This document shows positions 7,325 to 13,910 of a stretch of DNA of 13,910 bases, one piece after another. Under the pieces are notes generated by a model, which did not search any database, was not told the origin of the DNA, and saw nothing but the letters and a program-made list of their open reading frames with translations. The translations under genes and the position numbers were made by a program. The stretch is from Alphaproteobacteria bacterium UBA7314 (lineage in GTDB: Bacteria > Pseudomonadota > Alphaproteobacteria > MPNO01 > UBA830), in contig DKQG01000054.1 in assembly GCA_002471575.1 (NCBI GenBank), forward strand, positions 4,052-17,961. The letters run 5' to 3'. The stretch's first letter is position 1. The number at the start of each line of letters is the position of its first letter.

Positions 7325-7480
7325 GGCTACCTCCCTCTTTAGTCTTCATCCCGGAATTCAGTGACAAATGTCCCATCTCGCCGGACGCAGTTCAAGAGGT
7401 GAAAATGCATAGCGCTCCCCTTGATCTGCAACCGCGCCGCTGGGAAACTACATGATAAACGAGACAGGGGGCCTGCGCAG
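7325..7480. promoter_or_regulatory. divergent control region between molybdenum hydroxylase operon and PuuE-like gene
   Basis: 156 bases separate two divergent starts, so promoters for both directions should lie here. On the - strand a TTGAAC is followed 17 bases later by GACATT, a weak -35/-10 candidate reading towards the FAD-subunit gene. A small dyad GACA-AA-TGTC sits at about 7362-7371. Neither resembles the palindrome at 361-392, so I see no evidence that the MarR protein acts here. A short reading frame with its own ribosome site lies at 7405-7455. Confidence 0.35.
7405..7455 (+). CDS. possible 16-residue leader peptide
   Basis: ATG at 7405 follows AGAGGTG (7396-7402) and opens a 16-codon frame MHSAPLDLQPRRWETT ending TGA, 25 bases before the GTG start of the PuuE-like gene. 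The ribosome site is better than chance, but a frame this short occurs by chance in GC-rich DNA, and the peptide has no known relatives that I recognise. It could tune translation of the following gene. Low confidence. Confidence 0.2.
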   Translation: MHSAPLDLQPRRWETT

Positions 7481-8380
7481 GTGGAACTTAAGAAACACAA
7501 TCGCTACGATTACTCGCCGATCATCGAGCGGCCCGATTACGACTGGCCGGACGGCAAGCGGCTCGCCGTCTACTTTGCCCTCAATATCGAACATTTCAGC
7601 TTCGGCGAAGGGCTAGGCCACACACCGACCAATCCCGGCACCCAGCCCGACGTTCGGAACTATGCGTGGCGGGATTACGGTCTACGGGTCGGTATCTGGC
7701 GTGTATTCGACCTGTTCGAACAGATGGGATTGCCGATGTGCCATCTCATGAATACTTCGATCTATGACTATGCGCCCCAGATACCGGTGAAAATCCGAGA
7801 ACGCGGCGACGAATTCGTCGGTCACGGAGTTACCAACTCGGAAGAGCAAGGCGGTTACCCCAAGGACGGGGAAACGGATCTTATTGCGCGCGCGACGGAA
7901 GCCTTCCGTACCAATGAAGGCGATGGTCCCGGCGGCTGGATGGGGCCGTGGATTTCGGAAAGTGCCCACACGCCGGATCTGCTACACGCGCACGGATATC
8001 GCTATATCATGGACTGGTCGGCGGACGACCAGCCGTTCTGGATGACGACTGAAACTGGCTCGATCCTGTCGATCCCGTATCACATCGAAATCAACGATTC
8101 ACCGGCTCAGCTCAGCCGTCGGCACACGTCTGATGATTTTACCCGCATGGTGACGGCACATTTTGACGAACAAATACGCCAGTGCGAGAACCAACCGCTG
8201 ATTTTCAGTCTGGCGATGCACACCTTCGTGGTCGGTCAGCCATACAGGCTGGCTGGCTTGCGGAATATTCTGTCTCATATCGTGAGTCATCCCGGTGCCG
8301 ACAAAGTATGGTTCTGCCGGCCACGGGATATATACAACCACGCCTGTTCTCTGCCCGCCGGAACTGTGCCCGGAAGCTGA
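7481..8380 (+). CDS. PuuE/allantoinase-like protein of the polysaccharide deacetylase (NodB-fold) family
   Basis: A 299-residue cytosolic protein with no signal peptide. I chose the GTG at 7481 because ACAGGGGG (7464-7471) lies nine bases upstream and the residues from there (KKHNRYDYSPIIERPDY) match the usual family start. Family segments include RLAVYFALNIEHFSFGEG (27-44), PGTQPDVRNYAWRDYG (52-67), EFVGHGVTNSEEQ (111-123), GWMGPWISESAHTPDLL (152-168), GYRYIMDWSADDQPFWM (172-188) and SLAMHTFVVGQPYR (243-256). The NodB metal-binding Asp pair is replaced (ALNIEHF) and only one His (H115) of the H-x3-H pair remains, as in the PuuE allantoinase subgroup, reported to act without the metal site. 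Such proteins hydrolyse cyclic ureides or amides. Beside a molybdenum hydroxylase this suggests opening of an oxidised N-containing ring, but that is inference; allantoin is possible though no urate-pathway gene is near. Confidence 0.8.
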   Translation: MELKKHNRYDYSPIIERPDYDWPDGKRLAVYFALNIEHFSFGEGLGHTPTNPGTQPDVRNYAWRDYGLRVGIWRVFDLFEQMGLPMCHLMNTSIYDYAPQIPVKIRERGDEFVGHGVTNSEEQGGYPKDGETDLIARATEAFRTNEGDGPGGWMGPWISESAHTPDLLHAHGYRYIMDWSADDQPFWMTTETGSILSIPYHIEINDSPAQLSRRHTSDDFTRMVTAHFDEQIRQCENQPLIFSLAMHTFVVGQPYRLAGLRNILSHIVSHPGADKVWFCRPRDIYNHACSLPAGTVPGS

Positions 8381-9127
8381 ATTCCCCGAAATTAAGGATG
8401 CCGGTTAGGAGCCTGTAAACCCGTTCTCCCAGAATCAAGGCGGGTGTATTAGCGTGCTGGGGGAGGATTATACATATTCGGAAAACACTCAAAGTGAGGG
8501 CCATTGCGTTGTCGGAAGGGCTTTTGAATTAGGTTGCCGAGGCCGGTGCGCCCGCATACCTTAAAAAAGGGAGAAAGTGATTCTGCCACCGCACGCAAAT
8601 ATCGAGGAGGTATATATCGAGGGCGTTTCGATGGGGGCCGCACGCAGGGCGAAAACGGTTACATCTTCCTGATGGTTAAAAACGAAAGTGCCAGTCCAGA
8701 GCGTCTGGCAGGAGGCGACGTTGATGTGGCCAAACGGGCGTGCATCGTTCAGTTCAAGAAACACGGCCCCCTGCTGCGCCCAGTTATAATCGCACCGGTT
8801 CCCGTGGAGGGGCATGAAACATAAATTTTCGGACGAGGTATCGCGGCGCTGGAGCTCCAGTAGCTGACTGGGGATTTGAAAAAAGATTCGCTTTTACCGA
8901 TCACCGTTGCCTTTCCCCGCGCTGGCGCAAAGAAATCGATTGCGGCTCTGCAGTCCGCTACCCGGAACCGCTGGAAGAACTCGAAGAAAAGAAAAAGGCG
9001 CATTAGGCAGGGGCTAGCGAGGGGTTCCCGTCTCGGCGAGCATGTTCTTGATCTAACGCGTTTTTACTGAACTTTTCACCGCTCGGCGCATCGCATACAC
9101 TTTCTCAGTGGAAAGAGGAGCGAACCG
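8381..9127. other. 747-base stretch without an intact gene; fragments of protein-like sequence and the upstream region of the PhyH gene
   Basis: No frame of normal gene length runs through this stretch. A weak hairpin (ACCCG 8419-8423, TTCT 8424-8427 / AGAA 8431-8434, CGGGT 8441-8445, six-base bulge) follows the PuuE-like gene and could be a poor terminator. From 8577 to 9006 there are protein-like stretches in changing frames (separate entry). The last 120 bases hold the ribosome site AGAGGAG (9114-9120) and presumably the promoter of the phytanoyl-CoA dioxygenase-like gene, for which I see no convincing -35/-10 pair. Confidence 0.6.
8577..9006 (+). pseudogene. possible frameshifted gene remnant of unknown family
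   Basis: Three protein-like stretches on the + strand follow each other in different frames. First, 8577-8672 encodes VILPPHANIEEVYIEGVSMG and eleven more residues. Second, a frame ending TAA at 8824 reads ...SPERLAGGDVDVAKR... and ends PVIIAPVPVEGHET. Third, 8818-9006 holds DWGFEKRFAFTDHRC, LSPRWRKEIDCGS and AVRYPEPLEELEEKKKAH before TAG. The last has a clearly protein-like composition with a charged C-terminal tail. A short ATG frame (8814-8867, MKHKFSDEVSRRW...) overlaps the junction and would continue into it with one frameshift. This could be one small gene or two decayed by indels, sequencing errors in a real gene, or chance open frames. I do not recognise a family. Confidence 0.3.
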
Positions 9128-9949
9128 ATGCCGAAGGTGCTGACACAGGAACAGATCGATTCCTACAGGACGGACGGCTATCTCGCGCCGATGGATGGGA
9201 TAGACCCGGCAGATGCAGCAGCGATGCTGGAGGATCTCGACGCCTTCGAGGCAGCAAACGGGATCTCCGCCGGCCGGTTGCAGATGAAGGGGCATCTATG
9301 TTTCCGCCGGTCATACAATTTTACCTTCAACCCCCGTATTCTCGATGTCGTCGAAGACCTGATCGGGCCGAATATCCTATCGTTTGCCTCACGTTTCTGG
9401 ATCAAGGGCGCCCAGGATGGCTCCCATGTTACCTGGCATCAGGATTCCGCCTATTTCGGCCTCGACCCGCATGAATTGGTAACCGTGTGGTTGGCGATTA
9501 CCGATTCAACGCCGGATATGGGTTGTATGAAAGTCATTCCCGGTTCGCATCGCGGTGCGGCCTACGAGCACGAAGAGACCTTCGCCGAGGACAATCTGCT
9601 GGCGCGCGGGCAGGTGATTCACGGCATCGATGATAGGGATGCCGTTTACCTGCCCTTGAAACAGGGTCAGTTTTCCTGCCACCATGAACGTATTCTCCAC
9701 GCGTCGGATCCGAACGACACACAGACCACCCGCATCGGTCTGGCCCTGTTTTTCATTCCGACCCATGTAAGATCTACCATCGGACGGCGTACAGCAAACC
9801 TTGTCCGCGGTGAGGACGAATACCGCTATTGGGATGCGGACCCCGTGCCGAAAGGTAGACTGGACGACGAAATCATTAATCACATCCGGGCCGTCGGCGA
9901 AAGATACGTCGATCCGAAGTACCGCCAGGAAGCGGAGGCGGACGCCTGA
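9128..9949 (+). CDS. phytanoyl-CoA dioxygenase (PhyH)-family Fe(II)/2-oxoglutarate oxygenase
   Basis: A 273-residue cytosolic oxygenase of the cupin-like double-stranded beta-helix fold. The Fe(II) triad is visible as H104 and D106 in TWHQDSAYFGL (102-112) and H191 in ILHASDPN (189-196), with R202 (QTTRIGLALFF, 199-209) as the 2-oxoglutarate carboxylate anchor. The segment TPDMGCMKVIPGSHR (128-142) is typical of bacterial PhyH proteins. Members hydroxylate an unactivated carbon of a small molecule using O2 and 2-oxoglutarate; the substrate here is unknown and need not be a CoA thioester. Start supported by AGAGGAG seven bases before ATG. It stands alone between two gene-free stretches, and a terminator-like hairpin follows at 10018, so it is probably a single-gene transcript. 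Confidence 0.88.
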   Translation: MPKVLTQEQIDSYRTDGYLAPMDGIDPADAAAMLEDLDAFEAANGISAGRLQMKGHLCFRRSYNFTFNPRILDVVEDLIGPNILSFASRFWIKGAQDGSHVTWHQDSAYFGLDPHELVTVWLAITDSTPDMGCMKVIPGSHRGAAYEHEETFAEDNLLARGQVIHGIDDRDAVYLPLKQGQFSCHHERILHASDPNDTQTTRIGLALFFIPTHVRSTIGRRTANLVRGEDEYRYWDADPVPKGRLDDEIINHIRAVGERYVDPKYRQEAEADA

Positions 9950-10553
9950 CGGGTTTAATCTAACTATTCGACCTCTGCTGTTGGCTTAAATTTCCTGCCA
10001 CTCCCCGGCATTACCACAAAGCTGCTGCTTTTTTTGGCCATGGGGCCGACCAATGACACCGGCGGCAAGTCGCCCGGCCGGGACAGTCATTTAACGAAGG
10101 CCAATGCCTCGCCGTCGCGACTAAGAGCCAGTTCCGACAACTGCTAACCGTAAAGCGGACAAACGCGAAATTCCGAGCTTGACGCTGCATAGATGCTCTC
10201 CGAAGAAGCCGTTCGCGCATCGGACAAAAGCGATCATACCGCCCCAGCTTCTTTCGAGTTGTAAATCGCCGAGCTGCGGGAACTGGCGTCGGAGGGACAA
10301 ACGCTCTCGTTCCCTCACCCGCGCAGGGAGACGTTTATCGGCCCCGCACGCGGGCGCTACCGCAAAGGTGTTCCGCACTAGGTACCCTCGATCCAACTCA
10401 TGGACTTGAAGGAACTGACGCATAAGTGCAATTACATGCCTGTGCAGAGCAATTTCATGGCGACCGTCTTCTTCCCGTCCCCGATAGGCGCCGTCAGCGA
10501 ATACCAACGGTAGTTCGAACAGTAACTCTTAATTCCGCCCCCGAGAATCCGTT
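9950..10553. other. 604-base stretch with no recognisable gene
   Basis: Apart from the hairpin at 10018-10035 I see no supported feature. Short open frames exist on both strands: on the + strand one reads AELRELASEGQTLSFPHPRR... up to a TAG at about 10380, another is ATG at 10401 reading MDLKELTHKCNYMPVQSNFM to a TAG at 10514. On the - strand a 128-codon frame covers 10121-10507. None has a ribosome site or a motif I recognise, and in GC-rich DNA such frames are common. It may be a decayed gene or a long spacer. Confidence 0.5.
10018..10035 (+). terminator. rho-independent terminator-like hairpin after the PhyH-family gene
   Basis: AAAGC (10018-10022) pairs with GCTTT (10027-10031) around a TGCT loop, directly followed by four more T (seven T in all). 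It lies 68 bases after the PhyH-family stop. The stem is short (five pairs, three of them A-T), so it is a weak but recognisable intrinsic terminator. Confidence 0.45.
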
Positions 10554-11750
10554 CTAGACCACGCTGTCTTTTTTCAGCGCTGCAATATCTTCGTCCGAGT
10601 ATCCGTAGCGTTGAAGCACGTCCACTGTGTGTTCGCCGTAATCGGGCGCCGGCGTAACTAAACCGGCGTCGTGCCGGTTAGGTGTGCGCGTCAAATGAAG
10701 CGGTTGACCCACTACCTCTATCTCGCCGCGTGCTGATGACCTAACCTTACTGGCGATGCCACTATGAACGATCTGCGGATCGGCGAATACCTGGTCCATC
10801 GCGTAAATCGGTCCGCAAGGCACGCGCGCTTCATTCAGCGCTTCGATCCAGTAATCCGATGACTTTTGCGTCGTCGCCTTCTCGATTTCAACGATCAGTT
10901 CCGCCCGATGTGCAACGCGGGCGTCGAAGGAAGAATACTTCGGTTCATCGATCAGCGCCTCCAGTCCCGTCGTTTTGCAGAAGGCGGGCCAGTGGTTCGG
11001 CATCGGCGCGATATTAATGAAACCGTCCTGCGTCCTGAAGGCGCCCATGGGCGCGATGGTAGGGTGATGGTTGCCTTGCTGCGGTGGGACCTCTTGGTCG
11101 ACAAGCCAGCGCGCGGCCTGGAAATCGAGCAAGAAGATCATCGCTTCTAGCAGCGACGTCTGCACCCATTGCCCTTCGCCGGACCGTTCTCGCTCCAGAA
11201 GTGCCAGCGCGATCCCGTTTGCACAAAGGATGCCTGCTGTCATGTCGCTGATTGCGGCGCCGGATCGCATGGGGCCGTCGCCGGGAACGCCGGTGACCAG
11301 CATATGTCCGCCCATGCCCTGAGCGATCTGGTCAAGGCAGGGACGTTCGGCATAGGGGCCGTCCTGACCGAAACCGGAAATGCTGCCATAGACAATGCCG
11401 GGATTAATCATTTTCAACGTTTCATAATCCACCTTCAAGCGGTGCTTTACGCTAGGCCGCATGTTTTCGACCACGACGTCCGCTTCCTTCGCCATGCGGT
11501 AAAAGATTTCCCTGCCTTCGTCGGCTTTGAGGTCCAGCGTCATAGATTGCTTGTTTCGGTGCAGGTTTTGGAAATCCGGCCCGTGCCGCTGGCCGAGGTC
11601 TGCGTCCGCATCTGCGCCGGGGGTTTCGATTTTTAAGACGTCGGCGCCCCAGTCTGCGAGTTGGCGCACGGCGGTGGGCCCTGATCGCGCACGGGTCAGG
11701 TCTAGGACTTTGATATGGGACAGAACCTGTCCCAGTCGGTTGTCGGTCAT
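10554..11750 (-). CDS. CaiB/BaiF-family (family III) CoA transferase
   Basis: A 398-residue cytosolic enzyme that moves CoA between a thioester donor and an acid, making the acid ready for further breakdown. Visible are HIKVLDLTRARSGPTAVRQLADWGADV near the start (as two runs, HIKVLDLTRARSGP then TAVRQLADWGADVLKIE), NLHRNKQSMTLDLK, VVENMRPSV, the region SGAAISDMTAGILCANG holding the catalytic aspartate D169, and RSGEGQWVQTSLLEA. D169 lines up with the nucleophile of formyl-CoA transferase. Length is normal. I prefer the ATG at 11750 because GGAA lies six bases before it; an ATG two codons upstream (11756) is the alternative. It stands divergent to an MFS transporter with a shared 83-base control region containing a dyad, so acid uptake and CoA activation may be co-regulated. 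Acid substrate unknown. Confidence 0.88.
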   Translation of the reverse strand: MTDNRLGQVLSHIKVLDLTRARSGPTAVRQLADWGADVLKIETPGADADADLGQRHGPDFQNLHRNKQSMTLDLKADEGREIFYRMAKEADVVVENMRPSVKHRLKVDYETLKMINPGIVYGSISGFGQDGPYAERPCLDQIAQGMGGHMLVTGVPGDGPMRSGAAISDMTAGILCANGIALALLERERSGEGQWVQTSLLEAMIFLLDFQAARWLVDQEVPPQQGNHHPTIAPMGAFRTQDGFINIAPMPNHWPAFCKTTGLEALIDEPKYSSFDARVAHRAELIVEIEKATTQKSSDYWIEALNEARVPCGPIYAMDQVFADPQIVHSGIASKVRSSARGEIEVVGQPLHLTRTPNRHDAGLVTPAPDYGEHTVDVLQRYGYSDEDIAALKKDSVV

Positions 11751-11784
11751 GTGCATTTCCAGCGTCAGAATGTGTGTTTCCGAT

Positions 11785-11799
11785 GTTTATCGGATAAAC
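11785..11799. promoter_or_regulatory. 15-base perfect inverted repeat in a divergent promoter region, candidate operator
   Basis: GTTTATC (11785-11791) and GATAAAC (11793-11799) are exact inverted repeats around one G. With a one-base bulge the symmetry continues outward through GAT (11782-11784) and ATC (11801-11803). It lies in the 83 bases between the divergent CoA transferase and MFS starts, so one bound regulator could control both. No regulator gene is adjacent, and the MarR palindrome at 361-392 is different in sequence. Confidence 0.5.
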
Positions 11800-11833
11800 C
11801 ATCGCATATGAACGATTTCTTCGCGGAATTCTC

Positions 11834-13069
11834 TTGAAGGGGCGCGGCTCGGGCTACGCGTGGCGGCTGGAAACGCCGATCTACGCCACGGCGTTTTTTA
11901 CCGGCAACGTGTTTCCAATGATGCACGTACTAATGCCGCTCTGGGCATTACAACTCACTGACTCCGCACTGGTCATCGGCATCATCATTGCCTGCCGCCA
12001 GATACTACCGGTGCTCTTGTCGATCCACGGCGGCGCACTGCTCGATCGGTTCGGCCCACGCGCCGTAATCATGGTGATGGGCATCATAGGCGCGCTCTGT
12101 ACCGGGATGTTTCCCGTATTGCCGTTCATCTGGGCGGCGATGATGTTGCAAATCGTGACAGGTTTCGCGGAGACGACCAACTGGATTGGGGTTCAAAGTG
12201 CGGTCGGTACTATTCTGAAAGGCCAGCCGGTTTATGCCGGGCGGATGACGGCGGCGGCGCGGACGGGTGGGGCCATCGGACCGGTTCTAGTCGGCTTCAT
12301 TTGGGACTCTTTTGGCGCCTACGGTGGATTTTTGTTCCTGGCTTGCTGGATTAGCTGCGGCGCCACTGCGGCGTCGTTTCTGCCGCGGCAGCCCGAACCC
12401 GCAGCCCCGTCTGCAGAGAAAATCGATCGTTCTCAACTAGAAAAGGGGCCTGGCGTCATGCTCAAGACGTCAGATTATCGGGATACGCTTCGTCTGCTCG
12501 CGACATCCGCGATCGCGCTAGTGATCATGGCGACCTTCATGCGTCAGACGGGGTCGGGTGTACAGTCGTCGTTCTATGGCGTCTGGTTAAGCGACGAACT
12601 GGGCCTGAACGGAACGACCATCGGTTTTCTGATCGGCTTCGGTAACCTGGTTTCCGCGGTATCCGCACTTACCATCGGACCGCTCACCCGGCGTTTTGCT
12701 GACTACTGGCTGCTTCTGGCGATGGTCGGTTTCGCCATCGTGGGCGTCGCGCTGACGCCGATGCTGGAAGGTTTGGTCCTTTTGTCCCTTGCCATCGGAC
12801 TGCGTGGCGTCGGGCAGGGGCTGAACCTACCGCTGATGATTTCTATCGCGTCCCGCGCGGTCGCGCCGACATTGCAGGGGCGTGTCGCTGCTTTGCGGAT
12901 TTCTTTCAACCGGCTGGGCGCGGCTTTGTTCCCTATCGGAATGGGGGCGCTCGCCGAGGTGATTGGACTGGAGGCATCGTTCTATGTCATTGGTCTTTTG
13001 GGGCTATGTCTTATATCGGCGCTTGGGGTGTGGGTTTCGCGTGCCAAAAATAAAATTTCCGTGAGTTGA
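11834..13069 (+). CDS. MFS transporter, 12-segment type
   Basis: A 411-residue inner-membrane protein of the major facilitator superfamily with two six-segment halves. The loop after segment 2 carries motif A, GGALLDRFGPR (66-76). A charged central loop, about 165-215 (PRQPEPAAPSAEKIDRSQLE), separates the halves. Segment-rich stretches include TAFFTGNVFPMMHVLMPLWA at the start and SFYVIGLLGLCLISALGVWV at the end. It probably takes up or exports a small organic anion; it is paired divergently with a CoA transferase, so an acid substrate is a fair guess. The frame has no ATG or GTG start; TTG at 11834 with GCGGA eight bases upstream is the only good candidate. A nine-codon ATG frame (11808-11837, MNDFFAEFS) ends on top of that TTG. 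Confidence 0.85.
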   Translation: MKGRGSGYAWRLETPIYATAFFTGNVFPMMHVLMPLWALQLTDSALVIGIIIACRQILPVLLSIHGGALLDRFGPRAVIMVMGIIGALCTGMFPVLPFIWAAMMLQIVTGFAETTNWIGVQSAVGTILKGQPVYAGRMTAAARTGGAIGPVLVGFIWDSFGAYGGFLFLACWISCGATAASFLPRQPEPAAPSAEKIDRSQLEKGPGVMLKTSDYRDTLRLLATSAIALVIMATFMRQTGSGVQSSFYGVWLSDELGLNGTTIGFLIGFGNLVSAVSALTIGPLTRRFADYWLLLAMVGFAIVGVALTPMLEGLVLLSLAIGLRGVGQGLNLPLMISIASRAVAPTLQGRVAALRISFNRLGAALFPIGMGALAEVIGLEASFYVIGLLGLCLISALGVWVSRAKNKISVS

Positions 13070-13087
13070 TTTTTTTTCGACTTTCGT

Positions 13088-13116
13088 ACCACTTCTCAGG
13101 TGTATAAGCCTGTGGT
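13088..13116. terminator. imperfect hairpin between convergent MFS genes
   Basis: ACCAC (13088-13092) and AGG (13098-13100) pair with CCT (13109-13111) and GTGGT (13112-13116), with a five-base bulge and an eight-base loop. It lies in the 58-base gap between two convergent transporter genes. A run of eight T (13070-13077) comes before rather than after the stem on the + strand, so the fit to a terminator is weak. Confidence 0.25.
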
Positions 13117-13127
13117 CGTTCAGTCAG

Positions 13128-13910
13128 TTATTCTTCGGCAAGTTTTGTTCCAAAGCTTTTGAAAAAAACCAATAAACCGGTAGCCATGAAGCATGCAATT
13201 CCGGCTGTGACAAAAACCGGCCCATAGCTCAATATTGCATCTCTCGCTTCTCCGGCACCGTAGGCTGCCGCTGCCGCACCAAGTTGATGGGATGCAAAGA
13301 TCCAAGCAAATGCTATGGGGCCGTCAATTTTTCCAAAAAAACCGGCGCATAAACGTGCTGTCGGTGGGATGGTTGCTATAAAATCGAACCCGAAAAATAC
13401 GGCCCATAATGTCAGTGAGAAAGCATCTAATGAGCTGTAGGGCAGGTAAACGAGCGATAAACCACGAAAACCGTAGTAGATGGCTAACAAATTATAATTG
13501 TTGAAGCGGTCGGTTAGCCAACCTGAACTAGTGGCACCGAGAAAGTTGAAGATGCCCATTAGCGCCAAGTAGGAGGACGCCACGACGATCCCAATATTAA
13601 TGTCGGCACAGAAAGGAATAAAGTGTTGAGAAATTAGCCCATTAGAGGTCAGGCCACAGATAAAAAAAGTTGAAGCAAGCAACCAGAAGCCAGGGTGTTT
13701 CGAAGATGAGGTCAGTACCTTGAGGCTTTTTGCAAAGGGATTTTCTTTTCCCACCAACTTTTCGTCGGTGGAATAAGTATCGCTCCCATAAGAAGAAATA
13801 CCTAACTCCGATGGACAATTTCTGCCAAATAACAAGAATAGAACAACACAAATAAGGCAACCTATCGATGGCGGTAAAACACCATATCGCCAACCATACG
13901 TTTCTACGAT
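13128..13910 (-). CDS. second MFS transporter, C-terminal part (5' end outside window)
   Basis: The frame is open to the window edge on the - strand and gives 260 residues; the first ones (ETYGWRYGVLPPSIGCLICV) read like the end of the first half of an MFS protein, so the true start lies beyond 13910. A charged central loop (SELGISSYGSDTYSTDEKLV) is followed by the second six-segment half, with a motif A copy in SGWLTDRFNNYNLLA and a glycine/alanine-rich last region (HQLGAAAAAYGAGEARDAI). This resembles monocarboxylate or oxalate/formate-type MFS carriers, so an organic acid is plausible but not proven. Base use is clearly different: by eye the last 800 bases are about 45% GC or lower with many A/T third positions, against more than 60% in neighbours, which suggests a separate origin. 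It ends convergent to the other MFS gene, 58 bases apart. Confidence 0.82.
   Translation of the reverse strand: MVETYGWRYGVLPPSIGCLICVVLFLLFGRNCPSELGISSYGSDTYSTDEKLVGKENPFAKSLKVLTSSSKHPGFWLLASTFFICGLTSNGLISQHFIPFCADINIGIVVASSYLALMGIFNFLGATSSGWLTDRFNNYNLLAIYYGFRGLSLVYLPYSSLDAFSLTLWAVFFGFDFIATIPPTARLCAGFFGKIDGPIAFAWIFASHQLGAAAAAYGAGEARDAILSYGPVFVTAGIACFMATGLLVFFKSFGTKLAEE

Noticed and set aside
7362..7371. GACA-AA-TGTC dyad as an operator
   Set aside because: Only four base pairs per arm; expected by chance in a region of this size.
8401..8470. A tRNA or small structured RNA after the PuuE-like gene
   Set aside because: A weak bulged hairpin exists, but there is no T-arm consensus, no cloverleaf and no CCA end.
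8534..8824. A 96-residue + strand protein
   Set aside because: No ribosome site at its first start, low-quality composition in the first half, and a better protein-like reading in another frame over 8577-8672; treated as part of a possible remnant instead.
10121..10507. Minus-strand 128-codon frame starting MVFADGAYRG, reminiscent of the ADxxY motif of IS5-type transposases
   Set aside because: The rest of the frame shows none of the other transposase motifs, there are no terminal inverted repeats, and it has no ribosome site; the similarity is one short run.

Overview
The window (13,910 bases) looks like part of an accessory catabolic region from a moderately high-GC proteobacterium. An alphaproteobacterium is my best guess, inferred from the gene families, the dense same-strand operon and the GC-rich third codon positions. 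No taxonomic marker gene is present, so this is inference only. There are no rRNA, tRNA, CRISPR or recognisable insertion sequences.

Layout. 1-318: 3' end of a SAM-dependent methyltransferase (+). 356-392: a promoter-like element covered by a 32-base near-perfect palindrome. 416-2088: a two-gene + strand unit, a 3-hydroxybenzoate 6-hydroxylase-type flavin monooxygenase overlapping by 4 bases a MarR-family regulator. 2109-2141: a hairpin between convergent genes. 7324 down to 2150 (-): a tight five-gene operon in the order FAD subunit, 2Fe-2S subunit and molybdopterin subunit of a CODH/xanthine-dehydrogenase-type molybdenum hydroxylase, then a TauE/SafE membrane protein, then a VOC-fold protein with an intact 2-His-1-Glu metal site. 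7325-7480: divergent control region. 7481-8380 (+): PuuE/allantoinase-like protein of the polysaccharide deacetylase family. 8381-9127: 747 bases without an intact gene, holding short protein-like stretches in shifting frames. 9128-9949 (+): phytanoyl-CoA dioxygenase-family protein, followed by a terminator-like hairpin at 10018-10035. 9950-10553: 604 bases with no gene I can recognise. 11750 down to 10554 (-): family III (CaiB/BaiF) CoA transferase, divergent from an MFS transporter (11834-13069, +) with a 15-base dyad between them. 13128-13910 (-): C-terminal part of a second MFS transporter, visibly more AT-rich than the rest.

How the genes may work together (inference). The set suggests uptake and oxidative breakdown of an aromatic or N-heterocyclic acid. 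A molybdenum hydroxylase adds oxygen from water, a flavoprotein hydroxylates a phenolic acid, a VOC enzyme may cleave or rearrange the product, a cyclic-amidase-like protein may open an N-containing ring, and a CoA transferase activates an acid. TauE/SafE and MFS proteins would move substrates or products. The substrate cannot be read from the sequence. The canonical gentisate 1,2-dioxygenase expected after a 3-hydroxybenzoate 6-hydroxylase is absent, and no molybdenum-hydroxylase maturation gene is present.
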